Shown here: positions 52,341 through 61,955 of the stretch, piece after piece
Numbering within the stretch: position 1 is the first letter of the stretch
Layout: each line of letters opens with the position of its first letter
Source of the DNA: Calliphora vicina
Lineage: Eukaryota > Arthropoda > Insecta > Diptera > Calliphoridae
NCBI RefSeq assembly: GCF_958450345.1
Contig: NC_088783.1
Span: 105,581,302 to 105,645,301 of the forward strand
DNA length: 64,000 nt
Reading direction: 5' to 3'
Notes under the pieces: model-generated
Databases searched by the model: none
What the model was told of the DNA's origin: nothing
What the model saw: the letters and a program-made list of their open reading frames with translations, nothing else
Program-made: the position numbers and the translations under genes

Positions 52341-52794
52341 TAAGAATTCGTATAAAATTGTGTTTTAGTTTCAAAGGTAGTTGTTGGTAAAATAAATTGA
52401 ACTGAGAAGTGTATAGAGAATTTTCAAAGTTATAACAGGAAAAATTAATCAAATTACAGCTTATCTTTGTTGCAGTTCTAGTAAAATTGGCAGGTTTTAC
52501 TGGAAATTGTTTGCGTACTTAAAATTCCAATACAATTTCTTACTTTTCAGACTATTTTTGAACGAAATCTGCAGAACATTTAAATGTGAAAATGTTTTTT
52601 TTTATAATTGGAGGGTTTACTCATACATTTAGTTGAGATTTCATTTAGTTGAGATTTGCATATTTTGAGTAGCAGATGATAATTATCATTGAGTCTCAAA
52701 TTGTTGTCTAATTGTAAGATAAATTTTTAAACAAATTTATACTTTTTTTATCCACTTTTCTTAATTATCGAACTTCCTTTTTTGCATATGAGTA
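52341..52794. other. Intergenic AT-rich spacer
   Basis: Nothing specific beyond a doubled ATTTAGTTGAGATTT word near 52630. Confidence 0.45.
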
Positions 52795-52975
52795 AAACCT
52801 CTAGCCATAGTGTTAATAACAAATATTATCATGTTACATTAACATTCTGTTTAATTCATTACATTTTAATTTCTTACATATGGATTTACAGAAGACTTTA
52901 ACATAATAATAGTTGATAAAGTATTGCCTGACATACGGAGTAAATGTTATTAATATAACAGCATAATGCAGTGAT
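52795..52975. repeat. Duplicated flank block, copy downstream of the first protease gene
   Basis: Partner of 50630-50825 in the same orientation, with the same ordered words (CTCTAGCCATAG, AAGTATTGCCTGACA, AATATAACAGCA). Divergence is substantial, so the duplication is not recent. Confidence 0.65.
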
Positions 52976-53019
52976 GGAACTTTGTGATGGAATTCGAGTT
53001 CAAATACTAAACGATTTGA

Positions 53020-55930
53020 AAATTAATAAGGATGTGATGTATTTATAATTTTCGTTTTTTTTTCATTGCTTAAAATTTCATTTCGATGGTTTTGAAGTAA
53101 TTTGTATCACATTTCTTGCCAAAATTATTGTAAATTACATATAAATTGCTAAAGTTTATACATTTATGTAAAACGTTTTAAAACAGTGTGAACCACATTT
53201 AAACAATATTTTGGCTAAATTCTAATTTTTTAAAAATTTTATCAAACGGTTTAAAACGGTTCCTATCTGTTTCCAATCAAGACTTTTTCGCAATTATTAG
53301 CCCAATTATGAATAAAATTTCCCCGGGATTTGTAAATCATTTTGTAAATCACGTCACCAAAGTGATATTTATGTGGAAAGCAAAAACAAAATTTCAAACA
53401 TTTTTTTTATTTACAAAATTTTCAAATTATGAATGAAATCAACGCTTGAATTTTTGTGCGTTTGTTCTGTTCAGAATTTTAATATAAAACAAAAATAAAT
53501 TTTTAAAATGTTTGAAATTTTGTTTTTGCTATCCAAATTAGGGCCTAAAACTAATATTTTTCAATATATTTACTCAAACGGTTTAATACGCAAATGGGTT
53601 ATTAAACATTTTTTAACGAAAACCAATATTCTAGAAAAATTTGTAAAATTTTAACAAAAATTTTTAAAATTTATGGATAAGTACCGAATCGTTTTAGACA
53701 ATTTTGTCACTAAACTCTTTTAAAACTAATTTGTACAAAATTTGCTACAATTCTTAAATTTGATAGACACGTTTCGTTACGATTTTCACAATTTTATGAA
53801 ATTTAGCCTTAAATTAATTTTAAATTTTCATTTAAAGTAATATTTAACCAGATTTAGGAAAATTATAAATTTTTAAATTTTTCATTCAAACGGTTGAATA
53901 CGGTTCGAACCATTTTGGAGCCGTTTATTTTACATTTTTCCCTAAACTCTTTTAAAACTTATAATCTACCTAATTTTAATAAACTTTGCTAAAATTTTAA
54001 AATCTAAGTAAAACGTTTTAAACGGATTTCGTAACGATTTTTAAAGTTGTATGAAATTTTGGCTTAAATTTTCTATTTAACTAATAAATTTGTTCACTAT
54101 ACTAGTTTCTATATAATTTTAATAAAAAACTGGAGAAATTAATGGCTTGAAATGAAACGTTTTAAAACGTTTCAAACCGGTTTTCACAATTATATAAAAT
54201 TATGTCTTAAATTAACATTAAAACTAATATTTATAGTTTCCTACAAAATTTTAATAAAAACTGCTAAAATTCATGGAATTAAGTGAAACGTTTCGAAACG
54301 GTTTGTAACGATTATTTAAGATTTTTAGTTCAATTTACTTATAAGCTAATATTAAACAAAATTTTGACTAAAAATTCATTGATTTAAGTAAAACGTTTTA
54401 AAACGTTTCGAACCGGTTTTCACAATTTTATGAAATTTTGTCTTAAATTAATATTAAAACTAATATTTATCAAGTTTCCTACAATATTTTAACAAAATCA
54501 GCTAAAATTCAGGGATTTAAGTGAAAGTAGTTAAGTGAAAGTAGTAAGAAACTAGTTTCCTGCTAAATTTAACTAAAAACTGCAAAAAATCGTCGAATTA
54601 AGTGAAACGTTTTAAAATGTTACGCAACGGTTTGTAACGATTATTTAAGATTTTTAGTTGAATTTACTTATAAGCTAATATTAAACAAAATTTTTACAAA
54701 AAATTCAATGATTTAAGTAAAACGTTTTAAAACGTTTCAAACCGGTTTTCACAATTATAAGAAATTTTGTCTTAAATTAACATTAAAACTAATATTTATC
54801 AAGTTTCCTACAATATTTAACCAAAATCAGCTAAAATTCAGGGATTTAAGTGAAAGTTTTTAAAACGTTTCGAAACGGTTTGTAACGATTATTTAAGATT
54901 TTTAGTTCAATTTTCTTATAAACTAATATTAAACAAAATTTTTACAAAAAATTCATTGATTTAAGTAAAACGTTTCGAACCGGTTTTCACAATTTTATGA
55001 AATTTTGTCTTAAATTAATATTAAAACTAATATTTATCCAGTTTAAGTGAAACGTTTTAAAACGTTACGCAACGGTTTGTAACGATTATTTAAGATTTTT
55101 AGTTGAATTTACTTATAAGCTAATATTAAACAAAATTTTGTCTAAAAATTATTGGATTTAGGTAAAACGTTTTAAAACGTTTCAAATCGGTTTTCACAAT
55201 TATATGAAATTTTGTCTTAAATTAATATTAAAACTAATATTTATCAAGTTTCCTACAATATTTTAACAAAATCAGCTAAAATTCAGGGATTTAAGTGAAA
55301 GTTTTTAAAACGTTTCGAAACGGTTTGTAACGATTATTTAAGATTTTTAGTTGAATTTACTTATAAGCTAATATTAAACAAAATTTTGTCTAAAAATTAA
55401 TGGATTTAAGTAAAACGTTTTAAAACGTTTCGAACCGGTTTTCACAATTTTATGAAATTTTGTCTTAAATTAATATTAAAACTAATATTTATCAAGATTT
55501 TGACAGAATTATAAAACTTTAACTAGTTTCCTGGTAAATTTTACTAAAAACTGCAAAAATCGTCGAATTAAGTGAAACGTTTTAAGACGTTTCGAAACGG
55601 TTTGTAACGATTATTTAAGATTTTTAGTTCAATTTATTTATAAGCTAATATTAAACAAAATTTTTACAAAAAATTCATTGATTTAAGTAAAACGTTTTAA
55701 AACGTTTCAAACCGGTTTTCACAATTATATGAAATTTTGTCTTAAATTAATATTAAAACTAATATTTATCAAGATTTTATCAGAATTATAAAACTTAAAC
55801 TAGTTTCCTACAAAATTTGAACAAAAACTGCTAAAATTAAAAAAACGTTACGAAACTGTTTGTAACAATTATTCTAGATTTTTAACTAAATTTACTTATA
55901 AGCTAATATTAATTAAAATGTTGACTAAAA
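53020..55930. repeat. Tandem repeat family C: AAACGTTTTAAAACGTTT dyad boxes
   Basis: Two box types alternate. Type 1 is AAACGTTTTAAAACGTTT running into CGAAACGGTTTGTAACG (near 54284, 54604, 54857, 55048, 55295 and 55571). Type 2 runs into CGAACCGGTTTTCACAA (near 54155, 54389, 54719, 54967, 55163, 55411 and 55688). Steps alternate at about 115 and 130-160 bp, giving a ~250-bp dimer. AAACGTTTTAAAACGTTT is a perfect 18-bp palindrome. Spacers hold TTAATATTAAAACTAATATT and ATTTAAGATTTTTAGTT. 53020-54120 contains older, more decayed units. No open frames. Confidence 0.88.
53302..53535. mobile_element. Inverted-repeat element inside family C
   Basis: It begins with CCCAATTATGAATAAAATTT (cf. 4802 and 27064). 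A perfect 26-bp inverted repeat lies at 53379-53404 and 53505-53530 (core CAAAATTTCAAACATTTT), about 100 bp apart. Between and around it there are no family C boxes, so it interrupts the array. Non-coding; exact ends not resolved. Confidence 0.5.
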
Positions 55931-55943
55931 ACGCATATTTTAA

Positions 55944-56600
55944 CAAGTAAGAGAGCTTTATTCGGCTGTGCAGAATCTTATATACCCTTCACCAAATTAT
56001 ACTTCAAAATAAAAATTTTAAATATTTTTAGGTAAACAAAAATTAATTTTTTTCCAGTTGTTTTTTTTTGATTTTTCGGAATTTTTTTTTTTTAAATTGT
56101 TATTTTAAAATTTATTTTTTTTTAAATTTTCATTTTTTTTTTTTAAAATTTTAAACAAAAATTTTTTTTAATTTTTTTTTGATAAAAAAAAATTGTATTA
56201 AAAAATATTTTTTCCGATTTTGACCCATTGTAGGTCCAACTTACTATAGCCTTATCTACATCGTTGCAATGGACTTTGAAATATCTATCATTAGATATCT
56301 ATATTGTGTATATTAATGACTTAGTAATCCAGATATAGGTCAAAAATAAGTCAAAAATCGAGGTTTTCCTGGTTTTTTCCTCATATCTCAGCCAATTGTG
56401 GACCGATTTTGCTGATTTTAAATAGGAAACTTCCCGAAAGCATGTCTGACAGAATTATTGAAGATTTGGATGCCGAAGATATCTAGGGTCTTCAGAAAAT
56501 TGATTTCAACAGACGGACAGACAGAGGGAAATGGCTTAATCGACTTCGCTATCTATATGGATCCAGAATATATATACTTTATAGGGTCGGAAAATTATAT
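55944..56600 (+). mobile_element. Interspersed element, copy 3
   Basis: It starts AACAAGTAAGAGAGCTTTAT and TCGGCTGTGCAGAATC, followed by TATACCCTTCACC, homopolymers, TTTGACCCATTGTAGG and TTAGATATCTATATTG. It also carries a segment missing from copy 2 (TTTTTTCCTCATATCTCAGC) and near the end GGATCCAGAATATATATACT with TTTATAGGGTCGGAAAA. This is the most complete copy in the window; no open frame. Confidence 0.65.
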
Positions 56601-56689
56601 TGTGGAAATTATAATTTAATTATGAACATAAATTTAGGTTTCCATCTCTGGTATAGTTTGTAATCAAATACTTCAGCATTAACATTAAA

Positions 56690-56840
56690 TTGTCTTAAAA
56701 AGTATAGTTTACTTTTAGGCGCATTTTAAATTCACTATGTATTTCATTTATCAAGGACTTATTAAGAACTTCTTTTAAATTCATAATATAAACACACAAT
56801 TAGCTTAGAAATTGTAAATTGATGTTTATTTAATAAAAAT
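56690..56840. repeat. 3' flank block of the 57564 gene shared with 50860-51003
   Basis: See 50860-51003. This copy is attached to the protease gene and includes its poly(A) signal. Confidence 0.6.
56825..56830 (-). terminator. Poly(A) signal AATAAA (minus strand)
   Basis: TTTATT on the plus strand, 27 bp beyond the stop of the minus-strand protease gene. Confidence 0.55.
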
Positions 56841-56856
56841 GCATACTTTTTTCACT

Positions 56857-57564
56857 TTAATAACCATCAACCACCCACTCTCTGACATATGCTAAATTAG
56901 TAAAAACCAACAACTTAAAGTTCATATCACACGAAACCGATGACGACACTATACCCAACAATTGATCGTCCACAATCAAAGAGCCGCCATCATCTCCTTC
57001 ACACGATCCCATTTCTATGGCAGCACAAAATTTTGCCTCATTATATTTGAGTAAATCAATATTTTTGGCAAAATCATTACTTATAATTCTGGTACAAGAA
57101 TCCTGTGCCCACAGTTCGGCATGGCTATACATTAATCTCTGCAACGGATAAGTTTCCCAATAAACTAAGGTACCCTCTTTGGCACCATTTATTATATAGT
57201 TGTTGGGTATTACTTCAATATTGCTTACAGTGATGACAGTATCCAAAGGCATAGGTTTTATAAGAGTTATGAGAGCTACATCATAATCTCTGGTTGCTGT
57301 TGCAAAAAAAGGATGTATTTCAGTGCGATTTACCTCATGTGTGAGATCAGCTGTAGTTACTGTTAAATCGCGAGCGAGTTTATGTTTGATAGAGTGCGCT
57401 GTTGTTACAATTAAATATTCCGAAATGATGGCACCACTACAAATATGTTCGCCTTGATAGTTTATGGCCACTTCGAAGGTAAATGTTCCCTCTTTAGCAA
57501 CAGTAGCGGCTGTATTAAGGTGTAGGTCAAATGAAATGATGAGTGTTAGTAGTAGTATTAGCAT
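56857..57564 (-). CDS. Secreted trypsin-fold serine protease homologue, Ser195 to Asp, Cys58 lost
   Basis: A single-exon gene of 235 aa. The signal peptide covers residues 1-20 (ends NTAA). S1-fold landmarks are FEVAI, CSGAII, TTAHS with His57, YDVALITL with Asp95, VYWE in place of the usual GWG, ELWAQDSC and FCAAIE. The catalytic block is C-E-G-D-D-G-G-S-L: Ser195 is Asp192, while Gly193, Asp194, Gly196 and Gly197 are kept. Cys58 after the His is Ser58, leaving Cys42 without its partner. IVGG is absent. It lies head to head with the 58004 gene, 439 bp between start codons, with its own TATA box. It groups with the 58004 and 63369 products by sequence. Proteolysis is not expected. Ligand or partner unknown. 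Confidence 0.92.
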   Translation of the reverse strand: MLILLLTLIISFDLHLNTAATVAKEGTFTFEVAINYQGEHICSGAIISEYLIVTTAHSIKHKLARDLTVTTADLTHEVNRTEIHPFFATATRDYDVALITLIKPMPLDTVITVSNIEVIPNNYIINGAKEGTLVYWETYPLQRLMYSHAELWAQDSCTRIISNDFAKNIDLLKYNEAKFCAAIEMGSCEGDDGGSLIVDDQLLGIVSSSVSCDMNFKLLVFTNLAYVREWVVDGY

Positions 57565-57600
57565 GTTGCTAAATATTAAAGTTTGATTTGAATAATGTTC

Positions 57601-57611
57601 CCTTTTATATA
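57601..57611 (-). promoter_or_regulatory. TATA box (TATATAAAAGG, minus strand)
   Basis: It lies about 37 bp upstream of the ATG at 57564. Normal initiation about 30 bp downstream would leave a leader of only about 15-20 nt, unusually short. Confidence 0.6.
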
Positions 57612-57917
57612 CTAACTTTAAGTTAAGAGGCGCTACAAATCAATTTCAAACCAATTAACATGGTAAAAAAGTATGACGATTTTCCGCTAACTGTATTTTT
57701 GGTGAAAAGCTGAATTGTCAAATGAAGATTTTTTGGATGCAACTTCAGATCACTGAATAATTCTTAACCAATTTTCTCTTAATTTTCTAAAAACTTAAAA
57801 ATCAAAATTTTTAAAATGTTTACCCTCTACACCACTGTTCCATACAAGAAATTTAAAGAAACCTATTAAATTATCTGCTTGAAATTGCAATTTCAAGCTC
57901 TACCTTAAAATAATTAT
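57612..57917. other. Divergent intergenic region between two protease genes
   Basis: The start codons are 439 bp apart. No element was recognised except the two TATA boxes at its edges; shared control of the pair is possible. Confidence 0.45.
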
Positions 57918-57925
57918 TATAAAAC
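57918..57925 (+). promoter_or_regulatory. TATA box (TATAAAAC)
   Basis: It lies 86 bp upstream of the ATG at 58004, predicting a leader of about 55 nt. Confidence 0.5.
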
Positions 57926-58003
57926 TCCACATTTTACTTATTAACCTAAAACATTTCATTTAAATCATAACACTTGCTAGCGGCGCTTTAAAACTCACCA
58001 AAA

Positions 58004-58762
58004 ATGTTGTTCTTTTTATTGACGATTGTTCTCTCAATATCCACTCACCCCACAATTGCCGTTGATCAGTACGCTAAAGATGGCGATTTTCCCTTTGAGG
58101 TGGCCATTCTGTATCAAGGCAAATATGTGTGTGCTGGAGCCATAATAGTGCACGATTTTGTGGCAACAGCAGCCCATTGTGTGAAAGAGAAAAATTACCG
58201 CTACCTAAGAGTTCTAACGGGTACAGTGCATGGCGCCAAGTTTTTCGATGAAAATATCAAAATAATAGATCGCATCTTAGTGCATCCACGTTATACACCC
58301 AGCACCAGAGATTTTGATATAGCCCTGATTAAACTAAGAGATCCCGTAAGAGCTACGAATGTCGTTGATATCATAGAGCTGCCTGATCCGGATTATGAAA
58401 TAGAAGGCGGCACCGTGGCTACCCTAATCTACTGGGATTTCAGAGATGGCGCTAGATTATCGTATGTTGATGTTGAGCTGTGGGGTCAGGATAACTGTAC
58501 GGCGCTGAATATTTGGGGTGAATATGATTACAATAGGGAAGTACCCTTAACCAGTGAGAATACATTTTGTGCCAGCATACCTCCCGGATCGTGTATTAAA
58601 AACGATGCTGGTTCATTGGTGGTGGATAATAAATTACTGGGTATTGTGTCATGGAATGAATATTGCAATTCAACTAGAATACCATTGGTATTTTCGAATA
58701 TGGCCATTTATGAGGAATGGATTAATCGTATTTGGAATGATGAAGATAAATATTTGGGTTAA
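58004..58762 (+). CDS. Secreted trypsin-fold serine protease homologue, Ser195 to Asp
   Basis: A single-exon gene of 252 aa. The signal peptide is residues 1-19 (cleavage after Pro-Thr-Ile-Ala). Landmarks are FPFEVAI, VCAGAII, TAAHC with His58, FDIALIKL with Asp105, IYWD instead of GWG, VELWGQDNC and FCASIP. The catalytic block reads C-I-K-N-D-A-G-S-L: Ser195 is Asp201, Gly193 is Lys199 and Asp194 is Asn200. The oxyanion hole and the Asp194 salt bridge of active S1 enzymes are therefore also gone. All six core cysteines are present. VDQYAKDG follows the signal in place of IVGG. It is the divergent neighbour of the 57564 gene and closest to it and to the 63369 gene. The start is supported by CACCAAAAATG and the TATA box. 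Confidence 0.93.
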   Translation: MLFFLLTIVLSISTHPTIAVDQYAKDGDFPFEVAILYQGKYVCAGAIIVHDFVATAAHCVKEKNYRYLRVLTGTVHGAKFFDENIKIIDRILVHPRYTPSTRDFDIALIKLRDPVRATNVVDIIELPDPDYEIEGGTVATLIYWDFRDGARLSYVDVELWGQDNCTALNIWGEYDYNREVPLTSENTFCASIPPGSCIKNDAGSLVVDNKLLGIVSWNEYCNSTRIPLVFSNMAIYEEWINRIWNDEDKYLG

Positions 58763-58811
58763 ACAAGGTTTTTTTTAATTTAAAAGAGACATTAGTTAGT
58801 TATTATTTAAA

Positions 58812-58817
58812 AATAAA
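58812..58817 (+). terminator. Poly(A) signal AATAAA
   Basis: It lies 50 bp after the stop of the 58004 gene and directly abuts the hairpin that follows. Confidence 0.55.
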
Positions 58818-58859
58818 ACAATTTAATGTGGGGAAACTGGGATCCCCACATTAAATTGT
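58818..58859 (+). repeat. Perfect 17-bp hairpin next to the poly(A) signal
   Basis: ACAATTTAATGTGGGGA (58818-58834), an 8-nt loop, then TCCCCACATTAAATTGT (58843-58859); no mismatches. It could form in the pre-mRNA at the cleavage region or be a tiny foldback insertion. Confidence 0.8.
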
Positions 58860-58981
58860 AAGAAAAATACTTTTGTTTTACTTTAAATTATTTATAATTT
58901 AATTTTGTTGAATTAACAAACCAAGGTGAATTTATGAAAAGTCGAATTCGGGTAAATTGGAGTGAATTCTTTCATTTTTTA

Positions 58982-59046
58982 TATAAGGAGTTTGACATTC
59001 GCGAACATAACTGAGAGAATGTATGGTTAATGTCAAACTCCATATA
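58982..59046. repeat. Imperfect hairpin with 13-bp core arms
   Basis: GGAGTTTGACATT (58987-58999) pairs with AATGTCAAACTCC (59029-59041), extended outward by TATA/TATA with one A-A mismatch and inward by about six pairs with small bulges. The stem totals about 23 bp. It may be a MITE remnant. Confidence 0.65.
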
Positions 59047-59309
59047 GAAACAATAAATTAATTAGTTTCAACTTGCCTGAATATGTCTTTTCTGTCGCCT
59101 GTATAAATTCTCCTTGTAGCTGAAGTTAATCAAAGTAGTCGCAGCCAGAGTTTAGAGTATTTCTTTTGCCCTCTTTTTTTTCTTTAGGCAGCAAACCAGA
59201 ATTGTAAATGCCTTGAGATTATGTCCATGTGTTTAATGTACTGGAGACTGTCTCCGGAATCCATCTTAATACGTTCTATAAAACGTGGACTGAGTGTAAA
59301 TCCAACCTA

Positions 59310-59510
59310 AACGGATCTTGTGCAGTTCTCCGGCAGATACTAGTTCCAATTTTTTTTTATTTTTTTTTTTTTTAAAAACAAACACAAACTGCGAAGCGTT
59401 TTGCTTGTCTGCAGTTACACCCAGAGTCTCTGGCAGGAATCGAACCCGCAACCCTCAGATTAATAGTTCAGCATACTTGTGCTTCTTGCTAGATACTATA
59501 TTATTTAGGA
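59310..59510 (-). mobile_element. tRNA-derived SINE (candidate)
   Basis: On the minus strand GCGGGTTCGATTCCTGCC (about 59435-59452) contains a perfect pol III B box (GGTTCGATTCC) with T-arm pairing. A weak A box, CTAGCAAGAAGC, lies about 50 nt earlier, preceding GAACTATTAATCTGAGG. Downstream an unrelated ~60-nt body leads to an A-rich run (59350-59377). This order is typical of a SINE. The 5' half does not fold as a proper tRNA. Confidence 0.5.
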
Positions 59511-59599
59511 AACTTAATCTACAGGCCTCTAAGATGATAACTTTAGAAGGCTGGAAATACAATCAAGTGACTTTATTTATTTTAAATTTCTACTTTTTC

Positions 59600-61430
59600 T
59601 CCCTCCCTTGGGGCATAAATCCCATTAGGTTGAATTGGCAACATGAGGCGATTGTTTAAGACACTGAAAAAGGCGATTAGGCGGAATATAATTGGAGACT
59701 GGAACTACAGATTGTGGGGTCAACGACAGTATCATAGGGACAATGTATAATTGCATTCCAAAACCATCTTTCTCGAGGACCGTTTGATTCTTGGCTAATA
59801 CTGGACTTTTAGAGGAACTCTTCTCGTCACAGTGAAATGCAAACATAATCACGGATAATTCCAAGAGAAGAGATTTCGGTGGCTGTATTTATCTTTTTAC
59901 TTTTCCTCTCTCCCTTGGGTCATCAATTCCGGTAGGTTGAATTAGCAACATGAAGCGGTTGTAAAACCTGTATTATTTTAAAACACTGAACTGACAGGAA
60001 CTACAGACTGTGGACTCAAGACAGTACCATAGGGACAATGGATAATGTACTATTGCACTCCAAAACACTCTTTCTCGGTAAACTTTACTGGACTTTTAGA
60101 GGAACTCTTCTCATCATAGTGGAATCGAAACGTAATTACGAATAGTTCCAAGAGGACTGAAGATGTCGGTGTCTATATTTATCATTCTATATTTCCTCTC
60201 TCAATACCGATAGGTTGAATAGGCAACATGTAAAACCTGTATTATACATACCAAGACACTGAAAACGTCGATTAGACTGAATATAATTGGAGACTGGAAC
60301 TATAGACTGTGGGGTCACTACAGTATCATAGGGACAATGGGTAATTTACTATTGCATTTCAAAATCCTCTTTCACGAGCAACGTTTGATTCTTCATCGCG
60401 GATAATACTGGAGTTTTAGAGGAACTCTTCTCATCACAGTGAAATCGAAACGTATTTAATGATTGTTGGGGCATCAATTTTGAAAGGTTGAATTGGCAAC
60501 ATGAGAGGATAGTACAACCTATATTATACTAACAAACTGAAAACGGCGATTAAGATTATTGGAGACTGGAGCTACGGACTGTGGTGTCACGATGTATAAT
60601 GTACTTTTGCACTCCAAAACTCACTTTCTCGAGAAACTTCAGATTTTTAATCTTGGAATGCTGGTTTTTTAGAGGTCTCTTCTCGTCACAGTGAAATCGA
60701 AATGTATTTACGGAATGGTTTCAAGAGGAGAGAAGATGTCGGTGTCTATATTGGGGAATACGGGATCAGGATATCTCTCACACTCCCGGATAAATTTAGT
60801 ATTCTTCAAGCTGAACTGTAGGCTATTAACAAGGAAGCATTGAGAGGATGAGGAGTATAGGATATTGTATAGAGATATCCACAACTTTACCGACTGTCGA
60901 GCAGCAAGAAGGTCCTCATTGAAAGGTCCATGACTAGTGTTTACACTCAGCGTTATCCCAGGAGTGCCGGACATCGTTCAAACTGGATGGCCAGATATTC
61001 AACAATCGCTCTTAATTGGGTGCATGGACATGAGACCGTCTGTTTTGCTGGTAATGTGGCGAATACAAAAACACACTATATCATCGTTAAATCATGGATA
61101 CCGGACATCCATCTAACAATCGCTTTCAGACTCCCGGATGAATGCAGTATTCTTCAAGCTGAACTGTCGGCTATTAACAAGGAAGCATTGAGAGTATGTG
61201 AATTATAGGATATCGAATAGATAAATCCACAACTTTACCGACTGTCGAGCAGCAAGAAGGTCCTGACTAGGATTCACACTATGTCATCGTTAATCTAGGG
61301 ATGACGGACAACCATCTAACAATTGCTTCCATTTGGTAGCGTGAACATTGCAACTGAAATTGGAGACTGAAACTGCAGACTGTGCGGTCACGGCAGTATC
61401 TTAAGTACAAAGGATAATTTATCAAGTCTC
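59600..61430 (+). repeat. Tandemly amplified segment of a retrotransposon RNase H region
   Basis: A ~275-310-bp unit recurs: AGGTTGAATTGGCAACATG near 59626, 59934, 60212 and 60486; CTGTGGGGTCA near 59709, 60006, 60308 and 60570 and again at 61378; and GTGAAATCGAAACGTA near 59827, 60115, 60438 and 60687. Part of the unit translates as the start of an RNase H domain (EELFSSQ...DGSK). At 60760-61200 the later part of the domain appears (LPDKFSILQAEL, NWVHGHETV), itself partly doubled. All frames are broken. Confidence 0.75.
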
Positions 61431-61955
61431 ATGGACTACTGCACTCTAAAACCCTCCTTTCTCGAGAAACTTTCGGTTTCCAATCTCGAACATGTGGAGG
61501 AACTATGCTCGTCACAGCGGAATCTAAACGTACTCATGGATGGTTCTAAGAGGAAAGAATATGTCGATGGTGGTCTTTGTATTGAGGAATTCGGGGTTAG
61601 GATGTCTTTCAGACTCCCGATTGTATATAGAATTCTTCTGGAGGAGGATTATAGGTTAACAAATAGAGATATCCGCATCATTACCAACTGTTTAGTTGGA
61701 AGAAGGTCCCGTACTGGGAAATACGGCATCAAGATGTCTTACAGGCACCCGAATGAATGCAGTATTCTTCTGCATTCATGCGGATATCTCTATTCAAATA
61801 GAGATATCCGCATCTTTACCGACTATCCAGATGAAAAAAGGTACCTGACTAGTGTTTACACTCAACGTTATTCCAGAAGTGCCAGACATCCTTCAAACTG
61901 GATGGCAAGATATTCAATAGTTGGGTGCAAGTACATGGGACAATATTATTGCTGA
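61431..61955 (+). pseudogene. RNase H domain fragment of a jockey/LOA-like non-LTR retrotransposon
   Basis: A 174-aa frame reads VEELCSSQRNLNVLMDGSK, FGVRMSFRLPIVYRI, NRDIRIITN, and a second partial pass with YGIKMSYRHPNECSI and NRDIRIFTDYP. These match the D-E-D layout of non-LTR RNase H domains (TDGSK, LPD..S..QAE, IRIFTDS). The glutamate block is damaged and the domain start is repeated within the frame, so it is a rearranged relic and not a gene. Confidence 0.7.

Noticed and set aside
59435..59510. Functional tRNA gene
   Set aside because: Only the T-arm/B box is good; no acceptor stem or D-arm could be paired, so a SINE is more likely.
61431..61955. 174-aa frame as a host gene
   Set aside because: Its content is a scrambled RNase H domain with repeated motifs and it lies in a retrotransposon relic.
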